A stretch of DNA of 36,294 bases from an uncultured Sutterella sp. Its GTDB lineage: Bacteria; Pseudomonadota; Gammaproteobacteria; Burkholderiales; Burkholderiaceae_F. The notes beneath the pieces were generated by a model. The model saw only the letters and a list, made by a program, of their open reading frames with translations, searched no databases and was not told where the DNA came from. Position 1 is the first letter of the stretch. Every line of letters starts with the position of its first letter. The stretch lies in assembly GCA_905213905.1 (NCBI GenBank), contig CAJMKD010000024.1:1-36294 (forward strand), read 5' to 3'. Below, in pieces: positions 24,645 through 32,843 of this stretch. A program made the translations under genes and the position numbers.

Positions 24645-25979
24645 TCAGGCGTTCTTGAGCAGCGGCGTTACCGTGTCGAGATCGCCGCCCGAGAGCAGCC
24701 CTTCCTTCGAGTAGATGCCGAGCTTCTGGCGCGTATCGACGATGTCGAGGTTGCGCATCGTGAGCTGGCCGATGCGGTCTTCGGCCGTGAACATCGAGTC
24801 GCCCTTTTCCATCGTGAGGCGGCTCGGTTCGTACGTGAGGTTCGGACTGACGGTGTTGAGGATCGTGTAGTCGTTGCCGCGGCGCAGCTCAAGCGTCACT
24901 TCGCCCGTAATGGCGCTCGCCACCCAGCGCATGGCCGTTTCGCGCAGCATGATCGCCTGGCTGTCGAACCAGCGGCCCTGGTAGAGGTAGCGGCCGAGGC
25001 GGATGCCGTTGATGCGGTACTGCTCGATCGTATCTTCGTTGTGAATGCCCGTCACGAGACGCTCGTAGCAAATGAAGAGAAGCGCCATGCCCGGGGCTTC
25101 GTAAATGCCGCGGCTCTTGGCTTCAATGATGCGGTTTTCAATCTGGTCGCTCATGCCGAGGCCATGACGGCCGCCGACGCGGTTGGCTTCCATCATGAGG
25201 GCGACCGGATCGGAGAAGTGCTGATCGTTGATTGCAACGGGAACGCCGTCCTTGAAGGCAACCTTGACGACTTCCGGTTCGATCTTGCAGTCGCTCTTCC
25301 AGAAGGGAACGCCCAGGATCGGCTCAACGAGCTTCATGCTCGTGGCGAGCTCTTCGAGGTCCTTGGCTTCATGCGTGGCGCCGAGCATGTTCGAGTCGGT
25401 CGAATAGGCCTTTTCAGCGCTCATGCGGTACTCGAAGCCTTCCTTCTGCAGGAACGCGGACATTTCTGCGCGGCCGCCGAGCTCCTTGATGAAGGTGACG
25501 TCGAGCCAAGGCTTGTAGATCTTGAGATTCGGATTGGCAAGAAGCCCGTAGCGGTAGAAGCGCTCGATGTCATTGCCCTTGTAGGTCGAGCCGTCGCCCC
25601 AGATGTCGACGCCGTCTTCGCGCATGGCCGTCACGAGCATCGTGCCCGTCACGGCTCGGCCGATCGGCGTCGTGTTGAAGTAGAGCTGCCCGCCCGTGGA
25701 GATGTGGAAGGCGCCCGACTGGATGGCGGCAATGCCTTCGTTCACAAGCTGCGCGCGGCAGTCGATGAGGCGCGCGTTTTCGGCGCCGTATTCCATCGCG
25801 CGACGGGGAATCGCGTCGTAGTCAGTCTCGTCGGGCTGGCCGAGGTTGGCCGTATAAGCATAGGGGAGCGCACCCTTCACCTTCATCCAGTGAAGCGCGC
25901 AGCTCGTGTCGAGGCCGCCCGAAAAAGCAATGCCGACCTTCTGGCCGACCGGGACGCTTTGCAGAATCGTCTGAGACAT
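24645..25979 (-). CDS. argG: Argininosuccinate synthase
   Basis: This enzyme joins citrulline and aspartate with ATP in arginine biosynthesis. The 444-residue protein is of the longer E. coli-like type. Visible are the ATP pyrophosphatase loop AFSGGLDTS (about 18-26), YTANLGQPDE, NTTPIGRAVTGTMLV, the nucleotide/citrulline segment DIWGDGSTYKGNDIERFYRYG, EAKDLEELATSM, and EANRVGGRHGLGMSDQIENRIIEAKSRGIYEAP. The C-terminal helix region (LTMEKGDSMFTAEDRIGQL) completes it. The ribosome site before ATG 25979 is weak. Tandem GTCCG palindromes about 100 bp upstream (26080-26105) are candidate operators. The gene stands alone, divergent from an unrecognised gene. Confidence 0.96.
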   Translation of the reverse strand: MSQTILQSVPVGQKVGIAFSGGLDTSCALHWMKVKGALPYAYTANLGQPDETDYDAIPRRAMEYGAENARLIDCRAQLVNEGIAAIQSGAFHISTGGQLYFNTTPIGRAVTGTMLVTAMREDGVDIWGDGSTYKGNDIERFYRYGLLANPNLKIYKPWLDVTFIKELGGRAEMSAFLQKEGFEYRMSAEKAYSTDSNMLGATHEAKDLEELATSMKLVEPILGVPFWKSDCKIEPEVVKVAFKDGVPVAINDQHFSDPVALMMEANRVGGRHGLGMSDQIENRIIEAKSRGIYEAPGMALLFICYERLVTGIHNEDTIEQYRINGIRLGRYLYQGRWFDSQAIMLRETAMRWVASAITGEVTLELRRGNDYTILNTVSPNLTYEPSRLTMEKGDSMFTAEDRIGQLTMRNLDIVDTRQKLGIYSKEGLLSGGDLDTVTPLLKNA

Positions 25980-26079
25980 AACTTTCTACCGTTACCGAAA
26001 TAATCAAAGGAATTGAGGATCGCAGCCGCGTCTGCGCCGATGCCGCGCAGCGCGGAAATTTGCCGGATCAGATTCACGT

Positions 26080-26105
26080 CGTCCGTTCGGACGCGGACCG
26101 TCCGC
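26080..26105. promoter_or_regulatory. Tandem GTCCG palindromes upstream of argG
   Basis: CGTCCG-TT-CGGACG (26080-26093) overlaps by one base with GCGGAC-C-GTCCGC (26093-26105). This gives four GTCCG half-sites in alternating orientation within 26 bp, about 100 bp upstream of the argG start. It resembles a double operator. The sequence does not look like the AT-rich ARG box known from E. coli. Confidence 0.4.
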
Positions 26106-26236
26106 GCATTCGACCGAACTCATTATGGGCGTGAGAAAGCCGAAAAAACAGGGGCGCCGGCCGGTCGCAGACGCTCTTTAGACCGCCGCAAGATATCTAG
26201 GCAGAATGTCTTATTCGATTTAACTTATTGGTGGTT

Positions 26237-26250
26237 TTTTGTCGACAAAA
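26237..26250. promoter_or_regulatory. 14-bp perfect palindrome TTTTGTCGACAAAA
   Basis: A fully symmetrical 14-bp site lies in the AT-rich stretch upstream of the orphan gene. Its size fits a dimeric regulator operator, and its position is upstream of the candidate promoter at 26365. Confidence 0.38.
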
Positions 26251-26364
26251 CACGTCTTTTGATGAAAAAGAAGACCGCATAAGTTGTCCGAAAGCAGCCA
26301 GTCTCTCATCCGTTCAATCCAGCTGTGTTCTCGCTTTTTCGACCTGGCGCGAAAAGACATCGGC

Positions 26365-26393
26365 TTGACATACAAGCACGCTGTGAATCAACA
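26365..26393 (+). promoter_or_regulatory. Candidate promoter of the orphan-nitroreductase unit
   Basis: A perfect TTGACA (26365-26370) is followed after 17 bp by TCAACA (26388-26393), a poor -10 box. If it is used, transcription would start near 26400, which supports ATG 26428 or 26440 as the translation start rather than the upstream TTG. Confidence 0.3.
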
Positions 26394-26427
26394 CCCATCG
26401 CGGCTAATCTCGATTCAAATAATCCTG

Positions 26428-27252
26428 ATGCTCTACGTCATGCCCGCCAGATTCACCAACGTCGACACGACAGCGCAGCACGCGCACCTCGGCATCGCCG
26501 CGCGTGTGAGCGCAAACGGAACGCTTGCGCGCCGCGAGCTTGACGCGCTCGTTGTCTTTCTGCGCCTCCTCTTTTCTGCATCAAGCGACGAAGCGGCACT
26601 CGTCTCGCGCTTTCTCGCATCGCGCTCGGCGCTCGAGTCGCGCCCGGCCGCAGCCACCATGGCATCCGTTCTTGAGGTGCTCCCGTCGCTTTCCTGCGCC
26701 TGGCTCATTCCCGACCGCGTTCGCCGCTTCTCTGCCGACATTCCGGCGGGCCCAGTTACCGTCCGGCTTCAGCTCGACCTTGTCAAAGCGCTCGAAGACG
26801 AGCGAAATGAAGCGCCTGAAGCAATCATTCTTCGGGACATGCCGTGGTTCGTTTTGAGTTCAGCCGTTGAAGCGCACGCCGAACGTCCTGCGCCGGAAGA
26901 GCCCCTCTTCAAGATTTCAGCAGGCCGCGGCACAGAAAACATCATGTGCGCGCTTTCGCTTGAAGACGCTGCGCGCGCACTCGGCTTCAAGGCGTCGCTT
27001 GACGACAAAACACCGCTGCGAGACTCGCGTTCGCGCAGAACCGTCTACGGCGAAGACATCACGCAGCCGGGCGCGGCCGCATTCCTCACTGTGACGGGGG
27101 GCACCGATTCTTCCAGAACTGCCGCATGCGCGCAGCTGCTCATCAAAGCAGCTGACATTCTCGAGCGAAGGCTCGACATCGCCCGTGCGAGCGCTGCCGA
27201 AGGCATCCGCATCGAAAATGAACTGCTTCAAGCCATTGAACAAAACCGCTGA
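26428..27252 (+). CDS. Unrecognised protein upstream of the nitroreductase gene
   Basis: I do not recognise this family. From ATG 26428 it has 274 residues (270 from ATG 26440); a TTG at 26284 would give 322, but codons 26284-26427 look unlike the rest. It has no signal peptide, no clear membrane helix and no cysteine-based metal site. The sequence is Ala/Arg/Glu/Leu-rich, with predicted helical stretches such as ARRELDALVVFLRLLFSASS and a C-terminal helix (AACAQLLIKAADILERRLDIARAS). Codon choice in the body matches neighbouring genes, so it is probably real. Its stop lies 22 bp before a nitroreductase with a strong ribosome site, so the two are probably co-transcribed. Function is unknown. 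Confidence 0.6.
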   Translation: MLYVMPARFTNVDTTAQHAHLGIAARVSANGTLARRELDALVVFLRLLFSASSDEAALVSRFLASRSALESRPAAATMASVLEVLPSLSCAWLIPDRVRRFSADIPAGPVTVRLQLDLVKALEDERNEAPEAIILRDMPWFVLSSAVEAHAERPAPEEPLFKISAGRGTENIMCALSLEDAARALGFKASLDDKTPLRDSRSRRTVYGEDITQPGAAAFLTVTGGTDSSRTAACAQLLIKAADILERRLDIARASAAEGIRIENELLQAIEQNR

Positions 27253-27274
27253 TTTTTAAAGGAGGATTTCCGCC

Positions 27275-27838
27275 ATGACCCAAATCATTCAGCTTCCTCA
27301 GCCCGCACCGCTCGAACTCTCTCTCGGCAGCGCACTTGCCAAGCGCAGAACAAATCGCCAGTGCACAAGCGAAGCCTTGAGCGACGAAGCCCTTGCCGCT
27401 CTTCTCTGGGCATGCGCAGGCATTACGGCCGAAGACGGCCGCCGCACCGTCCCCTCCACGCTCGACCTGCGCGCCGTTTCCGCCTATGTGCTGCGTGCCG
27501 ACGGCGCCTGGCGCTTTGATGCGGAAAAGAATTGCCTGGAGCAGACGACAGACGAAGATGTTCGCGAACTTTCGACGTCGTATCAGTTCGACTACGTCAA
27601 GACCGCGCCCGTCACCATTGTTTTCGTCGCCGACCGCGAACGCTCAAAGACAGCGCGTCCGACGGGCGTTTTCGTTGACGCGGGCACGATGGGCCAGTCC
27701 TGCTACCTGGCCGCCACGGCGCTCGGCCTTGCGGGCTGCGTGCGCGCCTCGTTCGACCACGACGCGCTGCGCGACGGCATGAAGCTTGCCGAGCACCTGG
27801 AGCCGATCGTGCTCTTTACGGTCGGCAAGCCGGCGTAA
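27275..27838 (+). CDS. Nitroreductase-family FMN oxidoreductase (SagB/ThcOx-like)
   Basis: A 187-residue flavin enzyme. The N-terminal ALAKRRTNRQCTSEALSDEALAALLWACAGIT matches the phosphate-binding RRS/T-x-R and loop region of nitroreductases. VPSTLDLRAVSAYVLRADGAWRFD is typical of the SagB/ThcOx subgroup, and FVDAGTMGQSCYLAATALGLAGCVRASFD forms the dimer-interface and FMN-contact helix. Related proteins are NAD(P)H-dependent reductases or dehydrogenases with diverse substrates. No azoline-peptide partner genes are present, so a peptide-modification role is unsupported. A strong AAAGGAGG site precedes ATG 27275. It follows the orphan gene in the same unit. Confidence 0.82.
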   Translation: MTQIIQLPQPAPLELSLGSALAKRRTNRQCTSEALSDEALAALLWACAGITAEDGRRTVPSTLDLRAVSAYVLRADGAWRFDAEKNCLEQTTDEDVRELSTSYQFDYVKTAPVTIVFVADRERSKTARPTGVFVDAGTMGQSCYLAATALGLAGCVRASFDHDALRDGMKLAEHLEPIVLFTVGKPA

Positions 27839-27888
27839 TGGCCCTGCAGCTCATCAACGAGCTTGCTTGAGTTTGCGCCGCAAAAGCG

Positions 27889-27918
27889 CAAAGCCGTCTC
27901 GCTCTCGGGGCGGCTTTG
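27889..27918 (+). terminator. Hairpin after the nitroreductase gene
   Basis: CAAAGCCG (27889-27896) and CGGCTTTG (27911-27918) form an 8-bp stem with a 14-nt loop. It lies between the nitroreductase gene and the convergent amidohydrolase gene. The T content after the stem is low, so it is a candidate terminator only. Confidence 0.5.
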
Positions 27919-27984
27919 GCGTTACAGAGCGCTGCCACGGCCATTTTCGACGTCAAGCCTCGGCGCGGCAGCGCTCGTCGCCCG

Positions 27985-29463
27985 TCAGGGCAGGCGCAGC
28001 GCCTTCACCTGGCTTTGCACGCCGCGCCAGAAATTGTCTGCCGGCTTCAGAAGGCGTTCGTATCCGGCCCGGCTTATTGCCTCCTTGGCTGCGCTTTCTG
28101 CCGCTTCGAAAACGTCCTGTTCCGAAACAGTCAAAACAACACGATCCTTCATTAGAAAGCGACCGTTGACGAGCACATCCGACGCATCCCCAGCGTTTCC
28201 GTAAAGCATCAACTGATGGATTGGCATGAGATTGGGCGAAAGGTGCGGCTGGCGAAGGTTGAAGGAGACGATATCGGCAAGCTTGCCCGGCTCGATCGAA
28301 CCAAGATCCGTCTCTCTGCCGATGGCTTTTGCCGCATCGATTGTGATCATGGCGAGGCACTTGCCCGCGGGCAGCAAAAATGGATCGTTGGCCGCTGCCT
28401 GCTGCAGGAGCGCCGTGTCCCGGGCTGCTCGAATGAGATCAAAAGCCATGGCAGGCGCGGTGCCGTCCGTCGCAACAGCGACATTCACACCGAGCCCAAG
28501 GAGTTCGGGCACCGGACACCGCATGTGAAGCTGCTGCCACGAAGGCGTCGTCGTGACGTTCGTTTTTGTCTCTGCCAGGATCTGCGCTTCCTCAAATGAA
28601 ATGCCTTTGCAGTGCTGAACGTGCACGTCCGGACCGAGGAGCGCATCATCGGACTGCGCAGCAAGGCGAATCATGCCGCCGAAAGCTTCCGTATGAATGC
28701 GGACGCGCTGCCGCCGGGCAATCCCGCGGATCGCCTTCATCATTTTTCGATCCTGCTCATCGAGCCTGACGGCCAGATCCGCCGGCGTCGGCGAAGATCC
28801 TTCGATGGAGCTCACCATGACGAACGGCGCTGCGAAGGCGCCAATAAGACCATTCCAGGATCCGTTGACGAGCGCAATAGCTTCTTCCGCCTTATCGATC
28901 AGCTCTTCGAAAGAAATTTGCCTCTCAACCAGCCGCCCGTCTTTTTCTTGGGCGAAAGAGCGCGGAAAAGGCGGATTGGAAGGGCCGATGGCAGGATTTT
29001 CTCGCGTGCCGATCTCGGCATGGCCTTTCACATGCGCCGCAATAATGCGCGGATCGTCGCAGCGCGCAGCATTCGAGATGACGCTGACGCCGCACGTAAT
29101 TCCCGCCTTGAGACGCTCGAGCGCTGCGAGCCTGCCTTCGGCATACCAGTAGTCGGGCGTCGTGCAATGGTGATAAAGGCGCGTCAGATACGGCATCCAA
29201 TTGCTGCGCGTATCTATGCCGAGGCTTCGATTGAGGCAATGGCCCGCGTGCGTATGCGCGTCAATCAAGCCTGGCAGAACCATCTTCCCGGAACAATCGA
29301 CAATCTCGGCGCCGGCGAATTCCGGCTTCTGAAGAATGTCGCTGGCTCGACCGACAGCCTCAATGCGATCCGCTTCTATCACGACGGCCCCGTTTTCGAA
29401 CACGTCGAATTTGTCGTTCATCGTGACGACGAAACCGTGCGCAAGTACCAGCCGATTTTTCAT
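27985..29463 (-). CDS. Amidohydrolase-superfamily aminohydrolase/deaminase (Trz/Atz type)
   Basis: A 492-residue metal-dependent hydrolase of the chlorohydrolase/cytosine-deaminase-like subgroup. Metal ligands are visible: LIDAHTHAGH (His70, His72), RIHTEAFG (His257), VHVQHCKG (His284) and VATDGTAP (Asp333). A beta-sandwich is formed by the N-terminal strand region (MKNRLVLAHGFVVTMN) and the C-terminal SIEPGKLADIVSFNL segment. Relatives deaminate or dechlorinate N-heterocycles such as guanine, S-adenosylhomocysteine or triazines. The exact substrate is not readable here, but an N-heterocycle fits the nitrogen-scavenging neighbourhood. A purine-rich site (AAGAGG) precedes ATG 29463. Confidence 0.85.
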   Translation of the reverse strand: MKNRLVLAHGFVVTMNDKFDVFENGAVVIEADRIEAVGRASDILQKPEFAGAEIVDCSGKMVLPGLIDAHTHAGHCLNRSLGIDTRSNWMPYLTRLYHHCTTPDYWYAEGRLAALERLKAGITCGVSVISNAARCDDPRIIAAHVKGHAEIGTRENPAIGPSNPPFPRSFAQEKDGRLVERQISFEELIDKAEEAIALVNGSWNGLIGAFAAPFVMVSSIEGSSPTPADLAVRLDEQDRKMMKAIRGIARRQRVRIHTEAFGGMIRLAAQSDDALLGPDVHVQHCKGISFEEAQILAETKTNVTTTPSWQQLHMRCPVPELLGLGVNVAVATDGTAPAMAFDLIRAARDTALLQQAAANDPFLLPAGKCLAMITIDAAKAIGRETDLGSIEPGKLADIVSFNLRQPHLSPNLMPIHQLMLYGNAGDASDVLVNGRFLMKDRVVLTVSEQDVFEAAESAAKEAISRAGYERLLKPADNFWRGVQSQVKALRLP

Positions 29464-29538
29464 GAAAAACCTCTTCCTCTCAAAGCACTGCTCATTTTGA
29501 AGAGCAGAAACTTTGTTTGGAATGGCCGTTCATGCCAA

Positions 29539-29560
29539 CGCGTCAGCAAAAAATGACGCG
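29539..29560 (-). other. 7-bp hairpin in the leader of the amidohydrolase gene
   Basis: CGCGTCA (29539-29545) and TGACGCG (29554-29560) are exact inverses around an 8-nt loop with a T6 stretch on the minus strand. It sits in the 192-bp gap between the Nudix gene and the amidohydrolase gene. It may be an operator or a weak attenuator. Confidence 0.35.
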
Positions 29561-29655
29561 CAGAAACAAGTCTTGAATCCTCAGCGGACCTTTCAAAAAT
29601 TTTCGAAAACGCCGTCGATGCCGTCAGCCGCCTGCGACGCGGCTGCGTCCGCTGC

Positions 29656-30315
29656 TCAGGCTCGTTCCGCGAAAGCGCGCCAGCGCGCCAAATAGGGAAG
29701 AATCTTAAGGTCGTTCGGTCGATTGAGAAAGTCGAGAAGCGCATCGGCAGGCACGAGGCTGACGGCCTGGCTCTCCCAGCCAACGTTTTCGGGCGTGCCG
29801 CCCGTCCGTTTGGCAATGTAGTAGCGCGTCACCGTCTTTGTGCGGTCAATGTCGCAGAGCCAAGCAACGGGTTCCGCAATCAGGCCGCTTTCTTCCCAAG
29901 CCTCCTTCACGGCATTGACGACAAGCGTGAGTCCTGCATCAAGCCGTCCCTTCGGAAAAGTGGCGGCCACGCCCGCATAACGGTTCGTCGGATGCACAAG
30001 CCAGAAGCGTCCGTCCGGCTCCGCAATGACAAGACCGCTTGTGAGACGCTTTTTTGTAGCCGGCAGCGGCGGCTCGCTGAAATGCGCATACCGCTTCAAG
30101 AGCCTGGAAAGCATCTTCCCGCCGAGCGTCTCTTTCGTGAACGGCACGCCGTTCAATACCTCCGGCAGCATCCCGCCGTGCGTTGCTGAAAAAGTGGCAT
30201 ACGCACCAGAATTGAGCCATGAGGCCTCGTCAGTGGGAGCAGTCGGCTGCTCAACGAGGCAAGGCGCGCCCTTCTCATCGGGCTGCGGGTGATAAGCGGG
30301 ACTCAATACCAGCAT
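29656..30315 (-). CDS. Nudix hydrolase with degenerate box
   Basis: A 219-residue protein whose second half (about 90-205) is a Nudix fold. The box is read at GRLDAG followed by L129 and ending KEAWEESGL (123-145). The metal-binding glutamates E138, E141 and E142 are retained, but the box glutamate (position 129) is Leu and the box arginine (137) is Lys. A basic-helix region (about 65-90) and a proline-rich N-terminus (1-60) are not part of the fold. The substrate is unknown; a nucleotide-diphosphate role is family-level knowledge only. The start has GGAGGG upstream. It follows the AraC regulator gene by 37 bp and is probably co-transcribed. Confidence 0.78.
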   Translation of the reverse strand: MLVLSPAYHPQPDEKGAPCLVEQPTAPTDEASWLNSGAYATFSATHGGMLPEVLNGVPFTKETLGGKMLSRLLKRYAHFSEPPLPATKKRLTSGLVIAEPDGRFWLVHPTNRYAGVAATFPKGRLDAGLTLVVNAVKEAWEESGLIAEPVAWLCDIDRTKTVTRYYIAKRTGGTPENVGWESQAVSLVPADALLDFLNRPNDLKILPYLARWRAFAERA

Positions 30316-30352
30316 GGAAACCCTCCAAAAAAGCCCCGCGTCTGCGCCTTAC

Positions 30353-31435
30353 TTAGGTAGGCAGCTGCCGGATGCGGCGGCGGTAGGCTGCCGGAGAGGC
30401 GCCGAACCAACGGTAGCAGGTGCGGGAGAAATTGCTCGGATCGGAGAAGCCGATCGTATAGGCAATTTCAGTAATGCTCAATTCTGTATGCGCCAGGGCA
30501 TCATGTGCGAGCTGCTTGCGGTGCTTTTCAAGCAGCTCCGCAAAGGTCGCGCCCTCGCCTTCAAGACGGCGCTGAAGCGTGCGCGAGGAAAGATTGAGGC
30601 GCGAAGCAACATCGGCGATCTTAACGCTTTCACCTGCCTTGAGCATCGCCTGTATTTCTTCCTCAACGCGCACCGTGAATGAAAACTGACGAACGCGGTT
30701 GAGATACTGCATGACCACGTGCTCGTTGGCTTCGCGCAGCATCGCATTGGCGCCGGCGTAAGGTTCCATCACGTCCGCATAGGAAAATGTAATGTAGTCC
30801 GGCCCCAAATCATCCGTTTCCACGGGGCAGCCGAAATACTCGTTGAGCCGTCTATGGTCTTCTTCCGAGGTGCGCGGCAGGTGCATGTGCACCGCGATCG
30901 GCGTCACCTTGTGCTGCGAGAGTGAATTGGCCTGACGCTGAATGAAGGCGAGCACCGCCATCAGCGCCGCGTGCTTGGCTTCATAGCCGTGGAGCGTGCG
31001 CAGATAGAGCGTTGAGCCGGTAGCGTCATGCGCGAGACTCATTTCCATGGTCGTGGAAATAATCTTGGCGTAGCGCGCCGTGAGGTCAAGCACCTGCGCA
31101 AGCGAATGCGACGTGACAATAGCGAGGCCGAGCCCATGAAGCGTTGCCACCTGCATTTCCTGGCCGCAGCGCAGACCAATGAGCTCATCGCCGCTCGACG
31201 TGATGATTGCCTCCCAAAAACGGCGCACGTTCATGGCTGGATACCTTGCGTCGGGCACCGAGAGAAGCGACACGTCGAGGCCAACGCGCTCCATGATCGA
31301 TTCAGGCGTAATGCCGTAGCCGCGAACAGTCTGACAAATGGAGCGAATCCAGCTCGCGAGAATGCTGTCGCCGAGCGGCAGGAACGTGTCGTCGACCGAG
31401 ATTGCAGTAGCGGGCAACTTGCTTGCGTCATCCAT
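30353..31435 (-). CDS. AraC-family transcriptional regulator (OruR/ArgR-like layout)
   Basis: A 360-residue regulator. The N-terminal portion (about 25-215) resembles the effector-binding domain common in OruR-type AraC regulators, with CGQEMQVATLHGLGLAIVTS and FGCPVETDDL. The C-terminal double helix-turn-helix (about 258-355) has KIADVASRLNLSSRTLQRRL and ELSITEIAYTIGFSDPSNFSRTCYRWFGASPAAYRR, the classical second motif. Proteins of this layout often respond to amino acids or small nitrogen compounds. AAGGA precedes ATG 31435. It heads a unit with the Nudix gene. A terminator separates it from the ureide operon, so control of that operon by this protein is possible but only by position. Confidence 0.88.
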   Translation of the reverse strand: MDDASKLPATAISVDDTFLPLGDSILASWIRSICQTVRGYGITPESIMERVGLDVSLLSVPDARYPAMNVRRFWEAIITSSGDELIGLRCGQEMQVATLHGLGLAIVTSHSLAQVLDLTARYAKIISTTMEMSLAHDATGSTLYLRTLHGYEAKHAALMAVLAFIQRQANSLSQHKVTPIAVHMHLPRTSEEDHRRLNEYFGCPVETDDLGPDYITFSYADVMEPYAGANAMLREANEHVVMQYLNRVRQFSFTVRVEEEIQAMLKAGESVKIADVASRLNLSSRTLQRRLEGEGATFAELLEKHRKQLAHDALAHTELSITEIAYTIGFSDPSNFSRTCYRWFGASPAAYRRRIRQLPT

Positions 31436-31738
31436 GTTGAAATCCTTGCCGTGGTAGCTTGGTCGGACAGTTGATCATATCGATTGCTATCTTTGAGGTC
31501 TGTCTTTTCGCGCCGAAAATTCTCGCAGCCGAGAGCGGCTCAACTCGCTGTAGGCTACGTCCTGACTTTCCTTTTTTACTTTTAAAAAATTCTTTAAATA
31601 CGAAGGAGTTAAGCATTCATACGCATAGCCGTTTCATCTGCGCGGCTTTTGCGTTGAAAAAAGCGGTCGGCAGCTCTGGGTTGCCGACCGCGCCAAAGGC
31701 GAGAGAAAAATGCTCAACAACCCATTCGTCGGAGGGTT
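31436..31738. other. Gap between the AraC gene and arcC
   Basis: 303 bp without a gene. It holds the arcC operon terminator (31657-31691), a weak AGCCG/CGGCT hairpin (31627-31647), and an AT-rich stretch (31560-31615). The promoter of the AraC gene should lie here: TATGAT on the minus strand (31475-31480) is a possible -10 box without a good -35. Confidence 0.5.
31657..31691 (-). terminator. Intrinsic terminator of the ureide operon
   Basis: A perfect 10-bp stem (GCGGTCGGCA at 31663-31672, TGCCGACCGC at 31682-31691) with a 9-nt loop is followed on the minus strand by six T's (31657-31662). It lies 48 nt after the carbamate kinase stop and marks the end of the operon. Confidence 0.9.
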
Positions 31739-32665
31739 TTATTCGTAAATGACGCCCTTTTCAACGACGACGCGAGTGCCGGACTTGCCGGCGAGAATGT
31801 CCTCGATCTTGTCAAGGGCGCCGATCACGGCAGTCTTGCCCGTCTGTTCGACAAAGCGGCAGGCGGCCTCCACCTTCGGACCCATCGAGCCCTTTGCAAA
31901 GCCGAATTCACGCAGCGACTTCGGATCGGCCTGGCGGATTTTCTTCTGCGTGGGCTGGCGCCAATCGATGTAGGCGGCGTCGACGTCCGTCGCGATGATG
32001 AACATGTCTGCGTCAAGAGAGGCAGCGAGCAAAGAAGAAGCCAGATCCTTGTCGATCACAGCTTCGGCGCCGACCAGATTTCCCTTGTCGTCGAAGTAGG
32101 TCGGAATGCCGCCACCGCCGCAGCAAATCGTGATGTACCCCTTCTCAGCCAGCGTGCGAAGCGGCTCAAGGCCCCAAATCTGCTTGGGTTCGGGACTCGG
32201 CACGACGCGGCGGTACTTGTCGTTGTCGGGCGCAATCGTCCAGCCGTGCTCCTTGGCAAGGCGCTCCGCTTCTTCCTTTTCATAAACAGGACCAACCGGC
32301 TTCGTCGGATTCTGGAAGGCCGGATCGTGCGGATCAACGCGGGTCTGGGTGAGCACCGTGGCAAGCTTGGCGGATTTCGGCACGAAATTGACAAGCTCCT
32401 GCTGAATCATGTAGCCGATCATGCCGATCGACTCGGCGCCGATCACGTCGAGCGGATACATCGGCACTTCCTTGTAGGCGTTGTTCTGCAGCGCCAGCAA
32501 GCCGACCTGCGGGCCATTGCCGTGAGAAATCACGAGTTCGTTGCCTTCATAGGCCTTGGCAATCTGCTGGCAGGCGATGCGGACGTTGGCGCGTTGATTT
32601 TCGCAGCGCATCGGTTCGCCGCGCTTGAGAAGGGCATTGCCGCCGAGAGCAATAACAAGACGCAT
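31739..32665 (-). CDS. arcC: Carbamate kinase
   Basis: It transfers phosphate from carbamoyl phosphate to ADP, giving ATP, CO2 and ammonia in the catabolic direction. The 308-residue protein starts at ATG 32665 (MRLVIALGGNALL) after AAGGAAA; the open frame to 32746 crosses hairpins and is not coding in style. Signatures are VISHGNGPQVGLLALQ, MYPLDVIGAESIGMIGYMIQQEL, RRVVPSPEPK, ICCGGGGIPT, AVIDKDLASSLLAASLDADMFIIATDV and GSMGPKVEAACRF. Its position after a carbamoyltransferase and allE indicates a role in ureide breakdown rather than the arginine deiminase pathway. No arcA is present. Confidence 0.95.
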   Translation of the reverse strand: MRLVIALGGNALLKRGEPMRCENQRANVRIACQQIAKAYEGNELVISHGNGPQVGLLALQNNAYKEVPMYPLDVIGAESIGMIGYMIQQELVNFVPKSAKLATVLTQTRVDPHDPAFQNPTKPVGPVYEKEEAERLAKEHGWTIAPDNDKYRRVVPSPEPKQIWGLEPLRTLAEKGYITICCGGGGIPTYFDDKGNLVGAEAVIDKDLASSLLAASLDADMFIIATDVDAAYIDWRQPTQKKIRQADPKSLREFGFAKGSMGPKVEAACRFVEQTGKTAVIGALDKIEDILAGKSGTRVVVEKGVIYE

Positions 32666-32693
32666 TTTGTTGATTTCCTTGAAATTTATTACT

Positions 32694-32756
32694 GGAGTGC
32701 CGTTTTTTTGAGACAAACACTCCCTGAAGGGCGTCTCTGCGTTCATCGAGAGACGC
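32694..32756 (-). promoter_or_regulatory. Two stem-loops in the carbamoyltransferase-arcC spacer
   Basis: GCGTCTCT (32731-32738) pairs with AGAGACGC (32749-32756), an 8-bp perfect stem. GGAGTG (32694-32699) pairs with CACTCC (32718-32723) around an A/T-rich loop. Both lie in the 178-bp gap before arcC. They may stabilise or partly attenuate the downstream mRNA. Neither is followed by a T-run on the minus strand. Confidence 0.45.
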
Positions 32757-32843
32757 GCCTCTGTTTCGATTGAGTGCTGCAGCGGGAGAGCTGATTGAGC
32801 GCAGGAATTTCGTCGCTGTCAGCTCACCCGCTTCATGAGCCGC

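Larger units (their letters stand above)
25980..26427. other. Divergent control region between argG and the orphan gene
   Basis: 448 bp without a credible gene. Its left half (25980-26130) is GC-rich and holds the tandem palindromes 26080-26105 and a CATAAT (minus, 26129-26134) that may be the argG -10 box. Its right half (26190-26427) is AT-richer, with a 14-bp palindrome (26237-26250) and a candidate plus-strand promoter (26365-26393). A TTG-initiated extension of the orphan gene back to 26284 is possible but has unlike composition. Confidence 0.45.

Noticed and set aside
24609..26003. 464-codon plus-strand frame opposite argG
   Set aside because: Shadow of a complete argininosuccinate synthase gene with no ribosome site or family features.
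26284..26427. TTG-initiated extension of the orphan protein
   Set aside because: The added 48 codons are AT-richer, overlap a TTGACA promoter candidate and lack a ribosome site; ATG 26428 is preferred.
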